57,517 bases of DNA from the NCBI GenBank assembly GCA_905199445.1, contig CAJKGK010000024.1:1-57517 (forward strand), given 5' to 3'. The position numbers and the translations under genes were made by a program. Source of the DNA: an uncultured Lachnospiraceae bacterium. GTDB taxonomy: Bacteria > Bacillota > Clostridia > Lachnospirales > Lachnospiraceae. Shown here piece by piece: positions 6,653 to 16,404 of the stretch (position 1 is its first letter; every line of letters begins with the position of its first letter). A model generated the notes under the pieces. That model searched no databases and was not told the DNA's origin. It saw nothing but the letters and a program-made list of their open reading frames with translations.

Positions 6653-9163
6653 TTATTCATTATCTTCTTCATGATCAGTTTCATCGACTTCTTCTGTTTC
6701 CTCAATCTCCTCATCCTCACGGACTTTGGCAATACTTGCAACCTTTATATCCTTTTCGATATCCATGTCAATCAGTTTAACCCCTGAAGTGATCCGACCC
6801 AGCATAGATATTCCGTCTACAGGCATACGGATAATAATACCGCCGGTTGTGATCAGCATAATTTCTCGATGGGGATCAACCGCCTTCACACCGATCACAT
6901 TTCCCGTTTTCTCGGTAATTTTATAGCACTTTACACCTTTTCCGCCACGTCTCTGAACCACAAATTCTTCCAAAGCCGTACGCTTTCCAAGGCCATTTTC
7001 AGAAACAATAAGAAGAGCCTCTCCCTGGGTATCCAACTGCATACCAACAATCTCATCATCCAGATCCAGATTCATACCGATCACACCCATAGATGTCCGT
7101 CCTGTAGGGCGCACATCGGTTTCATTAAACCGAATACACATACCATTTTTCGTAACAAGAAAAATATCATTGGAATTGGTTGTGGATTTAACCTCAATCA
7201 ACTCATCATCTTCCCGGAGATTAATGGCTGCAAGACCGGATTTTCGAATATTCTGATATTCCGTCAGAGAGGTCTTTTTCACCATACCATTCTTTGTCGC
7301 CATAAACAGATAGGCATCCTCATTATAAGTTTCAATAGGAATCATGGCTGTAATCCGCTCCCCGGGTTCCAGCTGAAGTAAATTCACAAGAGCAGTCCCT
7401 CTGGCTGTCCTGGAAGACTCAGGAATTTCATAAGCCTTCATTCGGTATACTTTACCTTTATTTGTAAAAAACATAATGTAATGATGTGTGGATGTCATCA
7501 AAAGATCTTCAATGAAATCATCATCAATGGTGGACATTCCCTTCACACCCTTGCCGCCCCGGTTCTGACTGCGGAAATTATCAACAGTCATCCGCTTAAT
7601 ATAACCTAAACGTGTCATCGTAATCACTGTGTTCTCTCTCTTGATCAGATCCTCGATGGTAATTTCATCATCATCAATACCGATGGATGTTCGGCGGTCA
7701 TCGCCATATTTGTCACGAATGATTGTAATTTCGTCCCGAATCACACCAAGAAGCAGCTTTTCATTACCTAAAATTGCCTTTAATTCCTCAATTCTGGCCA
7801 TTAACTCTTTATATTCATTTTCCAGCTTTTCTCTTTCCAGACCTGTCAGCGCTCTCAGACGCATATCCACAATCGCCTGAGCCTGAACATCTGTCAGTCC
7901 GAAGCTGGCAACCAGACGTTCTTTAGCTTCAGCTACATTTTTTGAAGAACGAATAATCTGAATAACCTCATCAATATGATCAAGCGCTTTAAGCAGCCCC
8001 TCTAAAATATGGGCCCTTTCCTCTGCCTTATTCAGTTCATACCGGCAGCGTCTTGTAATCACATCCTCCTGGTGCTTCAGGTAAAGCTCAAGCATCTGTT
8101 TCAAATTGAGAATCATAGGCTCATCATTAACAAGTGCCAGCATAATTACACCAAATGAATCCTGAAGCTGTGTATGTTTATATAAATGATTCAGCACGAC
8201 ATTGGCATTGGCATCCCTTTTCAGCTCGATAACCACACGCATCCCCTGTCTGTCAGATTCATCCCGCAGATCAGAAATTCCATCAATACGCTTATCTCTG
8301 ACCAGTTCGGCAATTTTTTCAATTAATTTAGCCTTATTCACAAGGTATGGCAGCTCGGTAACTACAATTCTCTGGCGGCCATTAGCCATGGGCTCAATAT
8401 CGGTTACCGCACGGACTTTGATCTTTCCCCGGCCTGTACGGTAAGATTCTTCAATCCCCCGACGTCCTAAAATCATCGCTCCGGTAGGAAAATCCGGCCC
8501 TTTAATAATATCCAGAAGTTCTTCAATCTCGGTTTCCCGATCATTTTCAACTTTATTTTCAATAATTTTCAAAACACCGTTAATCGTTTCTTTAAGGTTA
8601 TGCGGCGGTATATTTGTCGCCATACCAACAGCGATACCGGTTGTTCCATTGACAAGCAGATTAGGAAACCTGGAAGGCAGAACCACAGGCTCCTTCTCAG
8701 TCTCATCAAAGTTTGATCTGAAATCCACAGTATCTTTATTGATATCTGCTGTCATTTCCATGGAAATCCTGCTGAGACGCGCTTCTGTATATCGCATAGC
8801 AGCAGCGCCATCACCATCTACAGAACCAAAGTTTCCATGGCCGTCTACAAGAGGATATCTTGTTGACCATTCCTGAGCCAGATTTACCAATGCTCCATAA
8901 ATAGAGCTGTCTCCATGGGGGTGATATTTACCCATGGTATCACCGACGATACGGGCACATTTTCTGTGCGGCTTATCCGGACCGTTGTTTAACTCAATCA
9001 TGGCATATAAAATTCTGCGCTGTACAGGCTTTAACCCGTCCCTGACATCAGGCAGGGCACGGGATGAAATAACGCTCATGGCATAATCGATATAGGACTG
9101 CTCCATGGTTTTTTGCAGATCGACCTCATGAACCTTATCGAAAATATTACTTTTGTCATCCAT
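6653..9163 (-). CDS. gyrA: DNA gyrase subunit A
   Basis: Type IIA topoisomerase A subunit of 836 residues that cleaves and rejoins DNA during negative supercoiling. The catalytic Tyr is Y125 in AAMRYTEARL. The quinolone-resistance region reads MGKYHPHGDSSIYGAL, with Ser86 at the E. coli Ser83 position and Gly90 at the E. coli Asp87 position. The C-terminal domain has the GyrA box QRRGGKGVK and an acidic tail. The frame opens at 9178, but the true start is probably ATG 9163, placed 8 bases after GGAGG. It follows gyrB by 38 bases in the dnaA-gyrA run. Confidence 0.98.
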   Translation of the reverse strand: MDDKSNIFDKVHEVDLQKTMEQSYIDYAMSVISSRALPDVRDGLKPVQRRILYAMIELNNGPDKPHRKCARIVGDTMGKYHPHGDSSIYGALVNLAQEWSTRYPLVDGHGNFGSVDGDGAAAMRYTEARLSRISMEMTADINKDTVDFRSNFDETEKEPVVLPSRFPNLLVNGTTGIAVGMATNIPPHNLKETINGVLKIIENKVENDRETEIEELLDIIKGPDFPTGAMILGRRGIEESYRTGRGKIKVRAVTDIEPMANGRQRIVVTELPYLVNKAKLIEKIAELVRDKRIDGISDLRDESDRQGMRVVIELKRDANANVVLNHLYKHTQLQDSFGVIMLALVNDEPMILNLKQMLELYLKHQEDVITRRCRYELNKAEERAHILEGLLKALDHIDEVIQIIRSSKNVAEAKERLVASFGLTDVQAQAIVDMRLRALTGLEREKLENEYKELMARIEELKAILGNEKLLLGVIRDEITIIRDKYGDDRRTSIGIDDDEITIEDLIKRENTVITMTRLGYIKRMTVDNFRSQNRGGKGVKGMSTIDDDFIEDLLMTSTHHYIMFFTNKGKVYRMKAYEIPESSRTARGTALVNLLQLEPGERITAMIPIETYNEDAYLFMATKNGMVKKTSLTEYQNIRKSGLAAINLREDDELIEVKSTTNSNDIFLVTKNGMCIRFNETDVRPTGRTSMGVIGMNLDLDDEIVGMQLDTQGEALLIVSENGLGKRTALEEFVVQRRGGKGVKCYKITEKTGNVIGVKAVDPHREIMLITTGGIIIRMPVDGISMLGRITSGVKLIDMDIEKDIKVASIAKVREDEEIEETEEVDETDHEEDNE

Positions 9164-9201
9164 TGACATTTCCTCCATTCGGATTTATGTTGACAGATAT
9201 A

Positions 9202-11112
9202 TCAGATATCCAGATTTCGTACATATTTTGCATTGGCCTCAATAAATTCTCTTCGAGGCTCAACCTGATCACCCATCAGAGTATTGAATGTCTGGTCGAT
9301 TGTGGCACGTTCTGCATCATCAATGGTCACCTTCAGCAGAATACGGCGTTCAGGATCCATTGTAGTTTCCCAGAGCTGTTCGGCATCCATCTCACCCAGA
9401 CCTTTGTAACGCTGGATCTTATTATTCTGGTCACGTCCGATTTCAGTTAAAATCTGTTCTAACTGCTTATCATCATAAGCATACCATACTTTTTTATTTT
9501 TCTCAATTTTATACAGCGGCGGCTGAGCCAGATAGACATAACCGCCCTCGATCAGCGCCGGCATAAAACGGTAAAGGAAGGTCAGAAGCAGGGTACTGAT
9601 ATGGGCACCGTCCACATCGGCATCAGTCATAATAATAATTTTGTGATATCTTAATTTTGAGATATCAAAATCATCATGAATACCTGTTCCAAAGGCTGTA
9701 ATCATCGCTTTAATTTCATTATTCACAAGGATTTTATCCAGCCTTGCCTTCTCTACATTTAAGATTTTTCCTCTCAGCGGAAGTATCGCCTGAGTTGCCC
9801 GTGAACGTGCCGTCTTTGCCGAACCACCGGCAGAATCACCCTCAACAATATAAATCTCACAATTTGCCGGATCCTTGTCCGAACAGTCTGCCAGTTTCCC
9901 GGGAAGACTCATAGTTTCCAGGGCAGATTTACGCCGGGTCAGATCTCTTGCCTTTCTGGCTGCATCTCTGGCCCGCTGAGCCATCACCGCTTTTTCTACA
10001 ATCAGTTTTCCAACTGCCGGATTCTGCTCCAGGAAAATCATCAGCCGATCGCTGACAAGGCCATCCACAGCCCCCCTGGCTTCACTGTTCCCCAGTTTTT
10101 GCTTCGTTTGTCCCTCAAACTGAGGTTCGCCAATTTTAACACTGACAATGGCAGTCAGACCTTCACGGATATCTTCGCCACTGAGATTGGGTTCATTATC
10201 TTTAAGAAGTTTTCCGTTTCTTGCATAATCATTAAATGTTTTTGTCAGCGCACTCTTAAATCCGGCAAGATGGGTGCCGCCCTCCGGAGTGGTAATATTA
10301 TTGACAAAACTATAGCAATTCTCATTATATGAACTGTTATGCTGCATGGCCACTTCCACATAGACGCCATCTTTTTCACCTTCACAGTAAATCACATTTT
10401 CATATAATGGCTCTTTATTTTTATTTAAATATTCGACATACTCTTTAATACCGCCCTCATAGTGGAAAATTCTTTCCCTCTTGGTCTCCTCACGTTCATC
10501 TGTCAAAACGATTTTTATACCTTTAGTCAAAAAGGCCATTTCCATCAAGCGCTGTTTAAGTACATCAAAATCAAACACCGTTTCTTCAAAAATCTCTTTA
10601 TCCGGAAGGAACGTCACCGTTGTTCCACGCCGAGTCGTATCTCCATGCTCCTGAACCGGTGTTACAACTTTCCCCCGTTCATAGCGCTGGAAATATTTCT
10701 TTCCCTGATGATGGACAGTAACCTCAAGCCATTCAGAAAGTGCATTTACAACCGATGCACCGACACCATGAAGTCCTCCGGACACCTTATATCCGCCACC
10801 GCCAAACTTTCCACCGGCATGAAGAATCGTAAATACAACCTCCAGAGCCGATTTTCCGGCTTTTCTCTGAATATCAACCGGAATTCCCCGTCCGTTATCA
10901 ACAACGGTTATGGAATTATCTTTATTAATCGTCACACGAATTGTATCGCAATACCCGGCCAATGCTTCATCCACCGCATTGTCCACGATCTCATATACCA
11001 AATGGTGCAGACCTTTCGATGACGTACTTCCGATATACATGCCTGGTCTTTTTCTTACAGCTTCAAGTCCTTCCAGAATCTGAATCTGACTCGCATTGTA
11101 TTCCTGACTCAT
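9202..11112 (-). CDS. gyrB: DNA gyrase subunit B
   Basis: ATPase subunit of gyrase, 636 residues, the length usual for Firmicutes. The GHKL ATP site shows EIVDNAVDEALAG, VDNGRGIPV and GGLHGVGASVVNALS in the first 125 residues. The Toprim metal-binding motifs EGDSAGGSAK and DADVDGAHI lie in the C-terminal third, followed by IQRYKGLGEM. The start at 11112 is preferred to 11142 because TAGGAGGA precedes it. It lies 26 bases after recF. Confidence 0.98.
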   Translation of the reverse strand: MSQEYNASQIQILEGLEAVRKRPGMYIGSTSSKGLHHLVYEIVDNAVDEALAGYCDTIRVTINKDNSITVVDNGRGIPVDIQRKAGKSALEVVFTILHAGGKFGGGGYKVSGGLHGVGASVVNALSEWLEVTVHHQGKKYFQRYERGKVVTPVQEHGDTTRRGTTVTFLPDKEIFEETVFDFDVLKQRLMEMAFLTKGIKIVLTDEREETKRERIFHYEGGIKEYVEYLNKNKEPLYENVIYCEGEKDGVYVEVAMQHNSSYNENCYSFVNNITTPEGGTHLAGFKSALTKTFNDYARNGKLLKDNEPNLSGEDIREGLTAIVSVKIGEPQFEGQTKQKLGNSEARGAVDGLVSDRLMIFLEQNPAVGKLIVEKAVMAQRARDAARKARDLTRRKSALETMSLPGKLADCSDKDPANCEIYIVEGDSAGGSAKTARSRATQAILPLRGKILNVEKARLDKILVNNEIKAMITAFGTGIHDDFDISKLRYHKIIIMTDADVDGAHISTLLLTFLYRFMPALIEGGYVYLAQPPLYKIEKNKKVWYAYDDKQLEQILTEIGRDQNNKIQRYKGLGEMDAEQLWETTMDPERRILLKVTIDDAERATIDQTFNTLMGDQVEPRREFIEANAKYVRNLDI

Positions 11113-11138
11113 AATGTTCCTCCTAAAATCTATGATCT

Positions 11139-12227
11139 TCACTCATTTACCGTCTCTAAAGTACCCTCAACAACCTTGAAAACCCGGTCTATATTAAAAC
11201 GGTTGTTTACAAATTCATCCAGACCGGTGCAGGTTATAATCGTTTGGATATCCTGGATACTGTCCAGAAGATAGTTTTGTCTGAAGCTGTCCAGCTCAGA
11301 TAAAACATCATCCAAAAGCAAAACCGGTGTATCATGAATCATCTGCTTCACAAGCTGAATTTCCGCCAGCTTTAGAGATAATGCCGCTGTTCTTTGCTGT
11401 CCCTGAGAACCGAATTTGCGAATATCTACACCCTTCACAAAAAAGCTGATATCGTCTCTGTGGGGACCGATATTGGTTGTTTTCAAACGGATATCACTGT
11501 CCCTTTTCTGGCGCAGCATACGTTCAAAATCCCAAATTTCCACACTTGGCTCATATTTGACTTCCAGAGATTCTCTGCCGCCGGTGAGTTTTTCATGGAT
11601 CGGACCAATCAGTCCATTGAGTTCTTCTATAAACGCCTGCCGCTGATCGATCACCTGACGCCCATAATTCACCAACTGCATATCCCATATATCCAGAGTC
11701 TCTTTCAATGAGGGATTGGCAGGAATCTGCTTCAGCAGGTTATTTCTCTGATTTACAATTTTATTATAATTTGTAAGATTAAACAGATAAACCTTATTAA
11801 GCTGGCATAATTCCAGATCGATAAAATGCCGTCTCTGGGACGGCCCGTTTTTGATAATACTCAAATCTTCCGGTGAGAAAAAAACCACATTAACAATACC
11901 AAATAAGTCACTGGACTTTTTTACAATCAAGCCATCAATGGCTGCCCCTTTGGTTTTCGAGCGCTTAAGATGCATATCAATCTTATGTATAACATTTTTT
12001 TTCTGTATTTTCATGCAAATATGTGCATCTTCACGGTTAAAATTAATAATTTCCCGGTCTTTACTGCCCCTGTGAGACTTCGTTGTCGCACAGACATAAA
12101 CAGCCTCCAGAATATTGGTTTTTCCCTGGGCATTATTACCGTATAAAATATTTGTTCCCTCACTAAATTCAATGAACAGATTCTGATAATTCCTGTAATT
12201 CTCTAATTCCAGCGACTTTATAATCAC
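11139..12227 (-). CDS. recF: DNA replication and repair protein RecF
   Basis: SMC-like ATPase (362 residues) that helps load RecA at single-strand gaps. Walker A is GNNAQGKTN, the ABC signature region SQGQQRTAALSLKLAE, and Walker B LLLDDVLSELD. The frame is open to 12248, but the GTG at 12227 is chosen because AGGTG lies 7 bases upstream and the product then starts at the conserved VIIKSLELENYRNY. It sits between the S4 gene and gyrB, the standard origin position. Confidence 0.96.
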   Translation of the reverse strand: MIIKSLELENYRNYQNLFIEFSEGTNILYGNNAQGKTNILEAVYVCATTKSHRGSKDREIINFNREDAHICMKIQKKNVIHKIDMHLKRSKTKGAAIDGLIVKKSSDLFGIVNVVFFSPEDLSIIKNGPSQRRHFIDLELCQLNKVYLFNLTNYNKIVNQRNNLLKQIPANPSLKETLDIWDMQLVNYGRQVIDQRQAFIEELNGLIGPIHEKLTGGRESLEVKYEPSVEIWDFERMLRQKRDSDIRLKTTNIGPHRDDISFFVKGVDIRKFGSQGQQRTAALSLKLAEIQLVKQMIHDTPVLLLDDVLSELDSFRQNYLLDSIQDIQTIITCTGLDEFVNNRFNIDRVFKVVEGTLETVNE

Positions 12228-12291
12228 AATTATACACCTATCTATCATTCACAGCATGGATGCCGGCGAATCGGCTTACCATTTTACTTGT

Positions 12292-12501
12292 TTATTTAAT
12301 AATTTTAATTGTTTCTGAGCCAAACTCCACAAGATCGCCATCATACAGTTTCTTGCCTCTTTGACATTCGATCTGTCCGTTCACCTTGACCTGACCATCC
12401 AGAATCACAATCTTGGCCTCTATACCTGAGCCCACCAGCCCTGCAGCCTTTAAGGCCTGTCCCAGTTTTATAAAGTCTTCTCTTAATTGAATAGTTTGCA
12501 T
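12292..12501 (-). CDS. S4-domain RNA-binding protein, YaaA family
   Basis: A 69-residue protein consisting of one S4 RNA-binding domain (LGQALKAAGLVGSG, VNGQIECQRGKKLYDGDLVEF). In Firmicutes this small gene lies between dnaN and recF and is thought to act in ribosome-related RNA binding. The ATG at 12501 has GGGAG upstream and gives the family length; the longer frame to 12582 overlaps the end of dnaN and is unlikely. Confidence 0.9.
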   Translation of the reverse strand: MQTIQLREDFIKLGQALKAAGLVGSGIEAKIVILDGQVKVNGQIECQRGKKLYDGDLVEFGSETIKIIK

Positions 12502-12565
12502 AAATATACACTCCCTGTGTGTTCCGCGCGGACAACGGCACCTGCTGCTGTCCGCATGAGACGTA

Positions 12566-13678
12566 CTAATTGGCACTGACATTAAAATTTACAGGTAAAA
12601 TAAGATAAATATACCGTTGTTCCTCATCTCGAATAAAGCACGGTGCTTTTGGATTTACCAGGTAAATATCAATGGATTCATCATCAATAACTCTAAGTGC
12701 ATCTAAAATAAACTTTGGATTAAATCCGATCATGATATCCTTTCCTTCTTTCTGGATATCAATGTCTTCATTCATGGAACCAATAAAGGAATTGATCTTT
12801 AATTCCAAAGAACCGTCCGTAATATTAATAATAATCGGTTTTTTATCGCCTTCTTTAATCAGCAGAGACGCACGTTCAATACAACTTTGAAGTTCTTTTT
12901 TATTAATTGTAATTTTAGTTTCATAATCGCTGGACAGCATCTGGTTAATCCGGAAATATTCGCCTTCAATCAGGCGGCTGACAACAACGGTCTGGTCAAA
13001 TTCAAATAAAATATGACGATCTGTAAAAAACAGATGCACATGATCGTCAACGCCGCCGGATAAAATTTTACTGACTTCATTAAGAGTCTTGCCAGGAACA
13101 ACAACTTTAATCGAGTCATAGCTTTCTTTAAGTTCCAGTTTACGAATAGAGATTCTGTGTCCGTCCAGGGAAACCACTTTTAACTCATTGTCAGAAATTT
13201 CAAACAATTCACCGGTCATCAATTTGTTACTTTCGTTATCAGCGATAGAAAAAATTGTCTGACGAATAACTTCTTTGAGTGAAAATTGCGACAATGATAC
13301 GCATTTATTTTTTTCTATTTCAGGAAGATAAGCAAAATCTTCGCCTGATTTTCCTGCAATATGGAATTTTGCTTTTTCGCAGCGAATGAAAGCTTTATAA
13401 TGATCGTCTGTTTCTATGATTACTTCACTATCCGGAAGTTTACGGACAATTTCTGAAAAGAGTTTGGCCTCAAGAGCAATTTTTCCCTGGCTGAGAACTT
13501 CGCCGTCAATAATTGTTTCGATTCCAAGTTCCATGTCATTGGCTGTCAGTTTAATAACACCACTTGTTGTATCAATCAAAATACATTCTAAAATGGGCAT
13601 TGTTGTTTTTCCAGGTACAGCTTTTAGTGCAATGTTGACTCCCTGGAGTAAGTCGGATTTCTTACATATAATTTTCAT
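12566..13678 (-). CDS. dnaN: DNA polymerase III beta subunit (sliding clamp)
   Basis: The 370-residue beta clamp that encircles DNA and tethers the replicative polymerase. The N-terminal MKIICKKSDLLQGVNIALKA, the three clamp domains and the C-terminal LPVNFN are typical. It starts at ATG 13678 with AAGGAG about 10 bases upstream. A 451-base spacer full of DnaA boxes separates it from dnaA. Confidence 0.98.
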   Translation of the reverse strand: MKIICKKSDLLQGVNIALKAVPGKTTMPILECILIDTTSGVIKLTANDMELGIETIIDGEVLSQGKIALEAKLFSEIVRKLPDSEVIIETDDHYKAFIRCEKAKFHIAGKSGEDFAYLPEIEKNKCVSLSQFSLKEVIRQTIFSIADNESNKLMTGELFEISDNELKVVSLDGHRISIRKLELKESYDSIKVVVPGKTLNEVSKILSGGVDDHVHLFFTDRHILFEFDQTVVVSRLIEGEYFRINQMLSSDYETKITINKKELQSCIERASLLIKEGDKKPIIINITDGSLELKINSFIGSMNEDIDIQKEGKDIMIGFNPKFILDALRVIDDESIDIYLVNPKAPCFIRDEEQRYIYLILPVNFNVSAN

Positions 13679-14129
13679 TTTGATTATACTCCTTTATAGT
13701 CCGGAAGAGGGTTGTTTTCAAAAAAATGTGCATAACTTCCGGGGTGCGTTTTCATATATAGATATTTATTCACTTTCAGCAGTAGCAGTAGTAGGGGCCG
13801 TGGATATGTGGATAACCCTTACAAACCGTGTAAAATCAAGAAAATCTGAAATGGAAATGTGTGTGTATAAATGTTAAAAAATATGTTGATGGATGATGTT
13901 TTGTCCACAGTCAGAAAATGACGGTTTTTGCCCAAAAAAGTTATCCCAAGGATATCCAGATAAAAAACACAAAGTTATCCACAAAAAATGTGTAAAAAAA
14001 TGCGCATATCCGCGAATTGTGGATACTTTTGGGATTTTATTGTGAATTTCTTAATTTTATCAACAAAAAGGCATAAAAATAGCATAACCAACCGCATAAT
14101 CGTTGTGGACAACTTTATGTGGATAACTT
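13679..14129. other. oriC part 1: dnaA-dnaN spacer with DnaA boxes
   Basis: Seven DnaA boxes or near boxes are visible: TGTGCATAA 13727-13735, TGTGGATAA 13807-13815, TGTGTATAA 13862-13870, TTGTCCACA 13901-13909, TTATCCACA 13975-13983, TGTGGACAA 14104-14112 and TGTGGATAA 14118-14126. The last two are spaced 5 bases apart in the same orientation. They are followed, going away from dnaA, by a strongly AT-rich tract at about 14035-14100 that is a plausible unwinding element. In Bacillus the unwinding site lies in this same spacer. Confidence 0.8.
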
Positions 14130-15500
14130 TTACTGACGGTTAGGACTAATTTTTTTGGTTAATACCTCAATGGTATTTTTTAATGCTTCGTCTGTTTGTA
14201 AGTCTTTTTCTATTTTTTCAGCACCATGAATAATTGTTGTATGATCCTTCTTGCCAAGGTGCGTTCCAATGGACTGCAGTGAGTTATCGGTCATTTTTCT
14301 GCATAGGTACATACAGATCTGGCGAGGGTAGGCAATATCCCGGCTTCTTTTTTGGCCGCGGATATCCTGAGGTGTAATATTAAAGTGCTCTGAAACAATA
14401 TCGATAATCAGTTCCGGTGTTACCGGTTTGTTCAGATCGGGTGTGATAATATTTTCCAGGGCTTCTTTCACGAGTTCCAGGGTGATTGGTTTATTTTTCA
14501 GTCTTGAAAAATTGTGAATCTGGTTCAGTGCACCTTCAAGTTCACGTATATTGGATTTAATATTATCTGCGATATAATGCATACAGTCCTGATCTACTTT
14601 AATATTATCCAGTTCAGCCCTTTTATTGAGAATGGCCATTCTTGTTTCATAGTTTGGCGGTTGTACATCAACCGTTAAACCGACTTTGAATCGGGAAATC
14701 AGTCGATCTTCCAGATTTTCAATATCTTTTGGTGGTTTATCGGAAGATATGATAATCTGTTTTTTTCCTTCATATAAAGTATTGAACGTATGGAAAAATT
14801 CTTCCTGTGTACTTTCTTTGCCCACAATAAACTGGATATCATCAATAAGCAGCATGTCCACATGACGATACTTATTTTTAAATTCATCAATCCGGTTATT
14901 TTTTATAGAAGAAATCAATTCATTTGTAAATTCTTCGGAAGTTACATAAATAATGTTTTGATTTGGATTCCTTGAAAGCACATGATGGGCAATGGAATGC
15001 ATTAAATGTGTCTTTCCAAGACCAACACCGCCGTAAATAAACAGTGGGTTGCCATAAACACCGGGATCCTCGGCAACGGCCAGCGCTGTTGCGTGGGCTA
15101 ATTCATTATTTTTGCCAACGACAAAAGTGTCGAAGGTGTATTTGGGATTCAAATTATTATCCAGAGAATAGGTTAACTGAGGTTTTTGTTCGACTTTGGG
15201 CTGAGTCTGGGCTTTGCGTTCAATGATTGTATCCGGGGTGACGATTTCGACATCAAGCTGGCAGTCAAGCATTTCAGAGATTGTAACCTGAAGGGGCAGC
15301 TTATATTTTTTTATAATATAGTCGATTCCGACACCGGATGCGAGCTCATCGGAAATGGAGACATAGACAACATTTCCGATGACGGAGTCCACGGTCAGGG
15401 GCTGAACCCAGGTTTTAAAAGCCGCGTCGGATATCTCATGCTCTATTTTCATTTTCTCTAAAATTTGGTCCCATTTATCTTGAATTATGTTTATCATCAT
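14130..15500 (-). CDS. dnaA: chromosomal replication initiator DnaA
   Basis: AAA+ initiator that binds DnaA boxes and melts oriC; 456 residues. Walker A GGVGLGKTHL and Walker B LLIDDIQF are in domain III, with DRLISRFKVGL after them. The domain IV helix-turn-helix signature KKDHTTIIHGAEKI lies near the C-terminus. A strong TTAGGGGG precedes two adjacent ATGs; the second (15497) has the better 7-base spacing, so the true protein may be one residue shorter. Confidence 0.98.
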   Translation of the reverse strand: MMINIIQDKWDQILEKMKIEHEISDAAFKTWVQPLTVDSVIGNVVYVSISDELASGVGIDYIIKKYKLPLQVTISEMLDCQLDVEIVTPDTIIERKAQTQPKVEQKPQLTYSLDNNLNPKYTFDTFVVGKNNELAHATALAVAEDPGVYGNPLFIYGGVGLGKTHLMHSIAHHVLSRNPNQNIIYVTSEEFTNELISSIKNNRIDEFKNKYRHVDMLLIDDIQFIVGKESTQEEFFHTFNTLYEGKKQIIISSDKPPKDIENLEDRLISRFKVGLTVDVQPPNYETRMAILNKRAELDNIKVDQDCMHYIADNIKSNIRELEGALNQIHNFSRLKNKPITLELVKEALENIITPDLNKPVTPELIIDIVSEHFNITPQDIRGQKRSRDIAYPRQICMYLCRKMTDNSLQSIGTHLGKKDHTTIIHGAEKIEKDLQTDEALKNTIEVLTKKISPNRQ

Positions 15501-16077
15501 AATCCCCCTAATTATAAATTTGGTTACCTATCATTTTATAACAAATCTGTCAAATTGACAATGGAGTAACAAGGAAAAAAGTAAAATTACGCTGTGGAAA
15601 AGTGGATAAGTTGATATTGTGGATAAATTGTCGAATATTTTGTGGACAGTTATCCACAGGTTTCCATAACTTATCCATGTAAATTTAAAAAATATGTTGT
15701 GGTTAAAAAAATGTGTATAAGTTTTCCAAGTTATCAACATCACTAAAACAGGCTTAAAATACACGATTTTTGTCATTTTTTGAAAAAACAAAACCAGTTA
15801 TAAACAGTTTTTCCAGAAGTTATACACAAGTTATCCACATTTTGTGGATAAAGTTATGTTAAGCCTCAAAATAGTGGATAGATACAGATTGTGGAAAAGT
15901 GGATTAAAAAAATCTCTTCTATATTATTATAGCATCTCATTTGGCTTGGGCTTGGGCCTGAATAAAAAGAGACTGTGAATCGTTTGCTTTTGGTATTAAA
16001 TTCAATGTAAGTTCAGATTTGATCAGCGCCTGTAATCGGGGAAGCGTAAAAAAAGTATAAAAAAAATGCAGTTTTGC
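15501..16077. other. oriC part 2: dnaA-rpmH spacer with DnaA boxes
   Basis: A second cluster of DnaA boxes lies upstream of dnaA: TGTGGATAA 15618-15626, TTATCCACA 15650-15658, TGTGTATAA 15712-15720, TTATACACA 15820-15828, TTATCCACA 15831-15839 and TGTGGATAA 15843-15851. Near matches occur at 15601-15609 and 15671-15679. The stretch from 15905 on is AT-rich and has no gene. A TTGACA (15553-15548, minus) could be the -35 of an autoregulated dnaA promoter. Together with the dnaA-dnaN spacer this makes a bipartite origin. Confidence 0.8.
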
Positions 16078-16106
16078 TTGACGGAATGTAACTTAACTAA
16101 TATAAT
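16078..16106 (+). promoter_or_regulatory. promoter of rpmH operon (TTGACG-17-TATAAT)
   Basis: A near-consensus sigma-A promoter, TTGACG at 16078-16083, a 17-base spacer and TATAAT at 16101-16106, about 110 bases ahead of rpmH. It is the only strong promoter seen before the rpmH-rnpA-yidD-yidC-jag run. Confidence 0.8.
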
Positions 16107-16215
16107 ATAGGAGATATTTTAGATAGTTAGTAAAATAACATACATATGCATACAGCGGTGATTTTATATAACCAGCTGCATATGGTGTTATCAGAATAAA
16201 GGAGGTGCGTACGAG

Positions 16216-16350
16216 ATGAAAATGACATTCCAGCCCAAAAAGAGACAGAGATCTAAAGTTCACGGTTTCAGAAAGAGAATGAGCACAGCTAACGGAAGAA
16301 AAGTTTTATCCGCAAGAAGAGCTAAAGGAAGACATAAATTATCAGCTTAG
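16216..16350 (+). CDS. rpmH: 50S ribosomal protein L34
   Basis: A 44-residue, very basic protein beginning MKMTFQPKKRQRSKVHGF and ending GRHKLSA, which is unmistakable L34. GGAGG lies at 16201-16205 ahead of the ATG. It opens the plus-strand run that diverges from dnaA, as in nearly all bacteria. A terminator-like hairpin overlaps its stop codon. Confidence 0.98.
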   Translation: MKMTFQPKKRQRSKVHGFRKRMSTANGRKVLSARRAKGRHKLSA

Positions 16351-16373
16351 GTCGCATATTTGTGACCTTTTTC
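16349..16373 (+). terminator. attenuator hairpin between rpmH and rnpA
   Basis: AGGTCGCA at 16349-16356 pairs with TGTGACCT at 16361-16368 (8 bp including one G-U), with loop TATT and a following T-run. It starts inside the rpmH stop codon. It would reduce rnpA relative to the abundant L34 message. Confidence 0.7.
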
Positions 16374-16404
16374 TTTATTATTAATAAAGAACGAGGATGT
16401 GCGA

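Noticed and set aside
6869..7381. 170-codon plus-strand ORF opposite gyrA
   Set aside because: It is a shadow of the conserved gyrA frame.
10462..11022. 186-codon plus-strand ORF opposite gyrB
   Set aside because: It is a shadow of gyrB, with low-complexity composition and no start signals.
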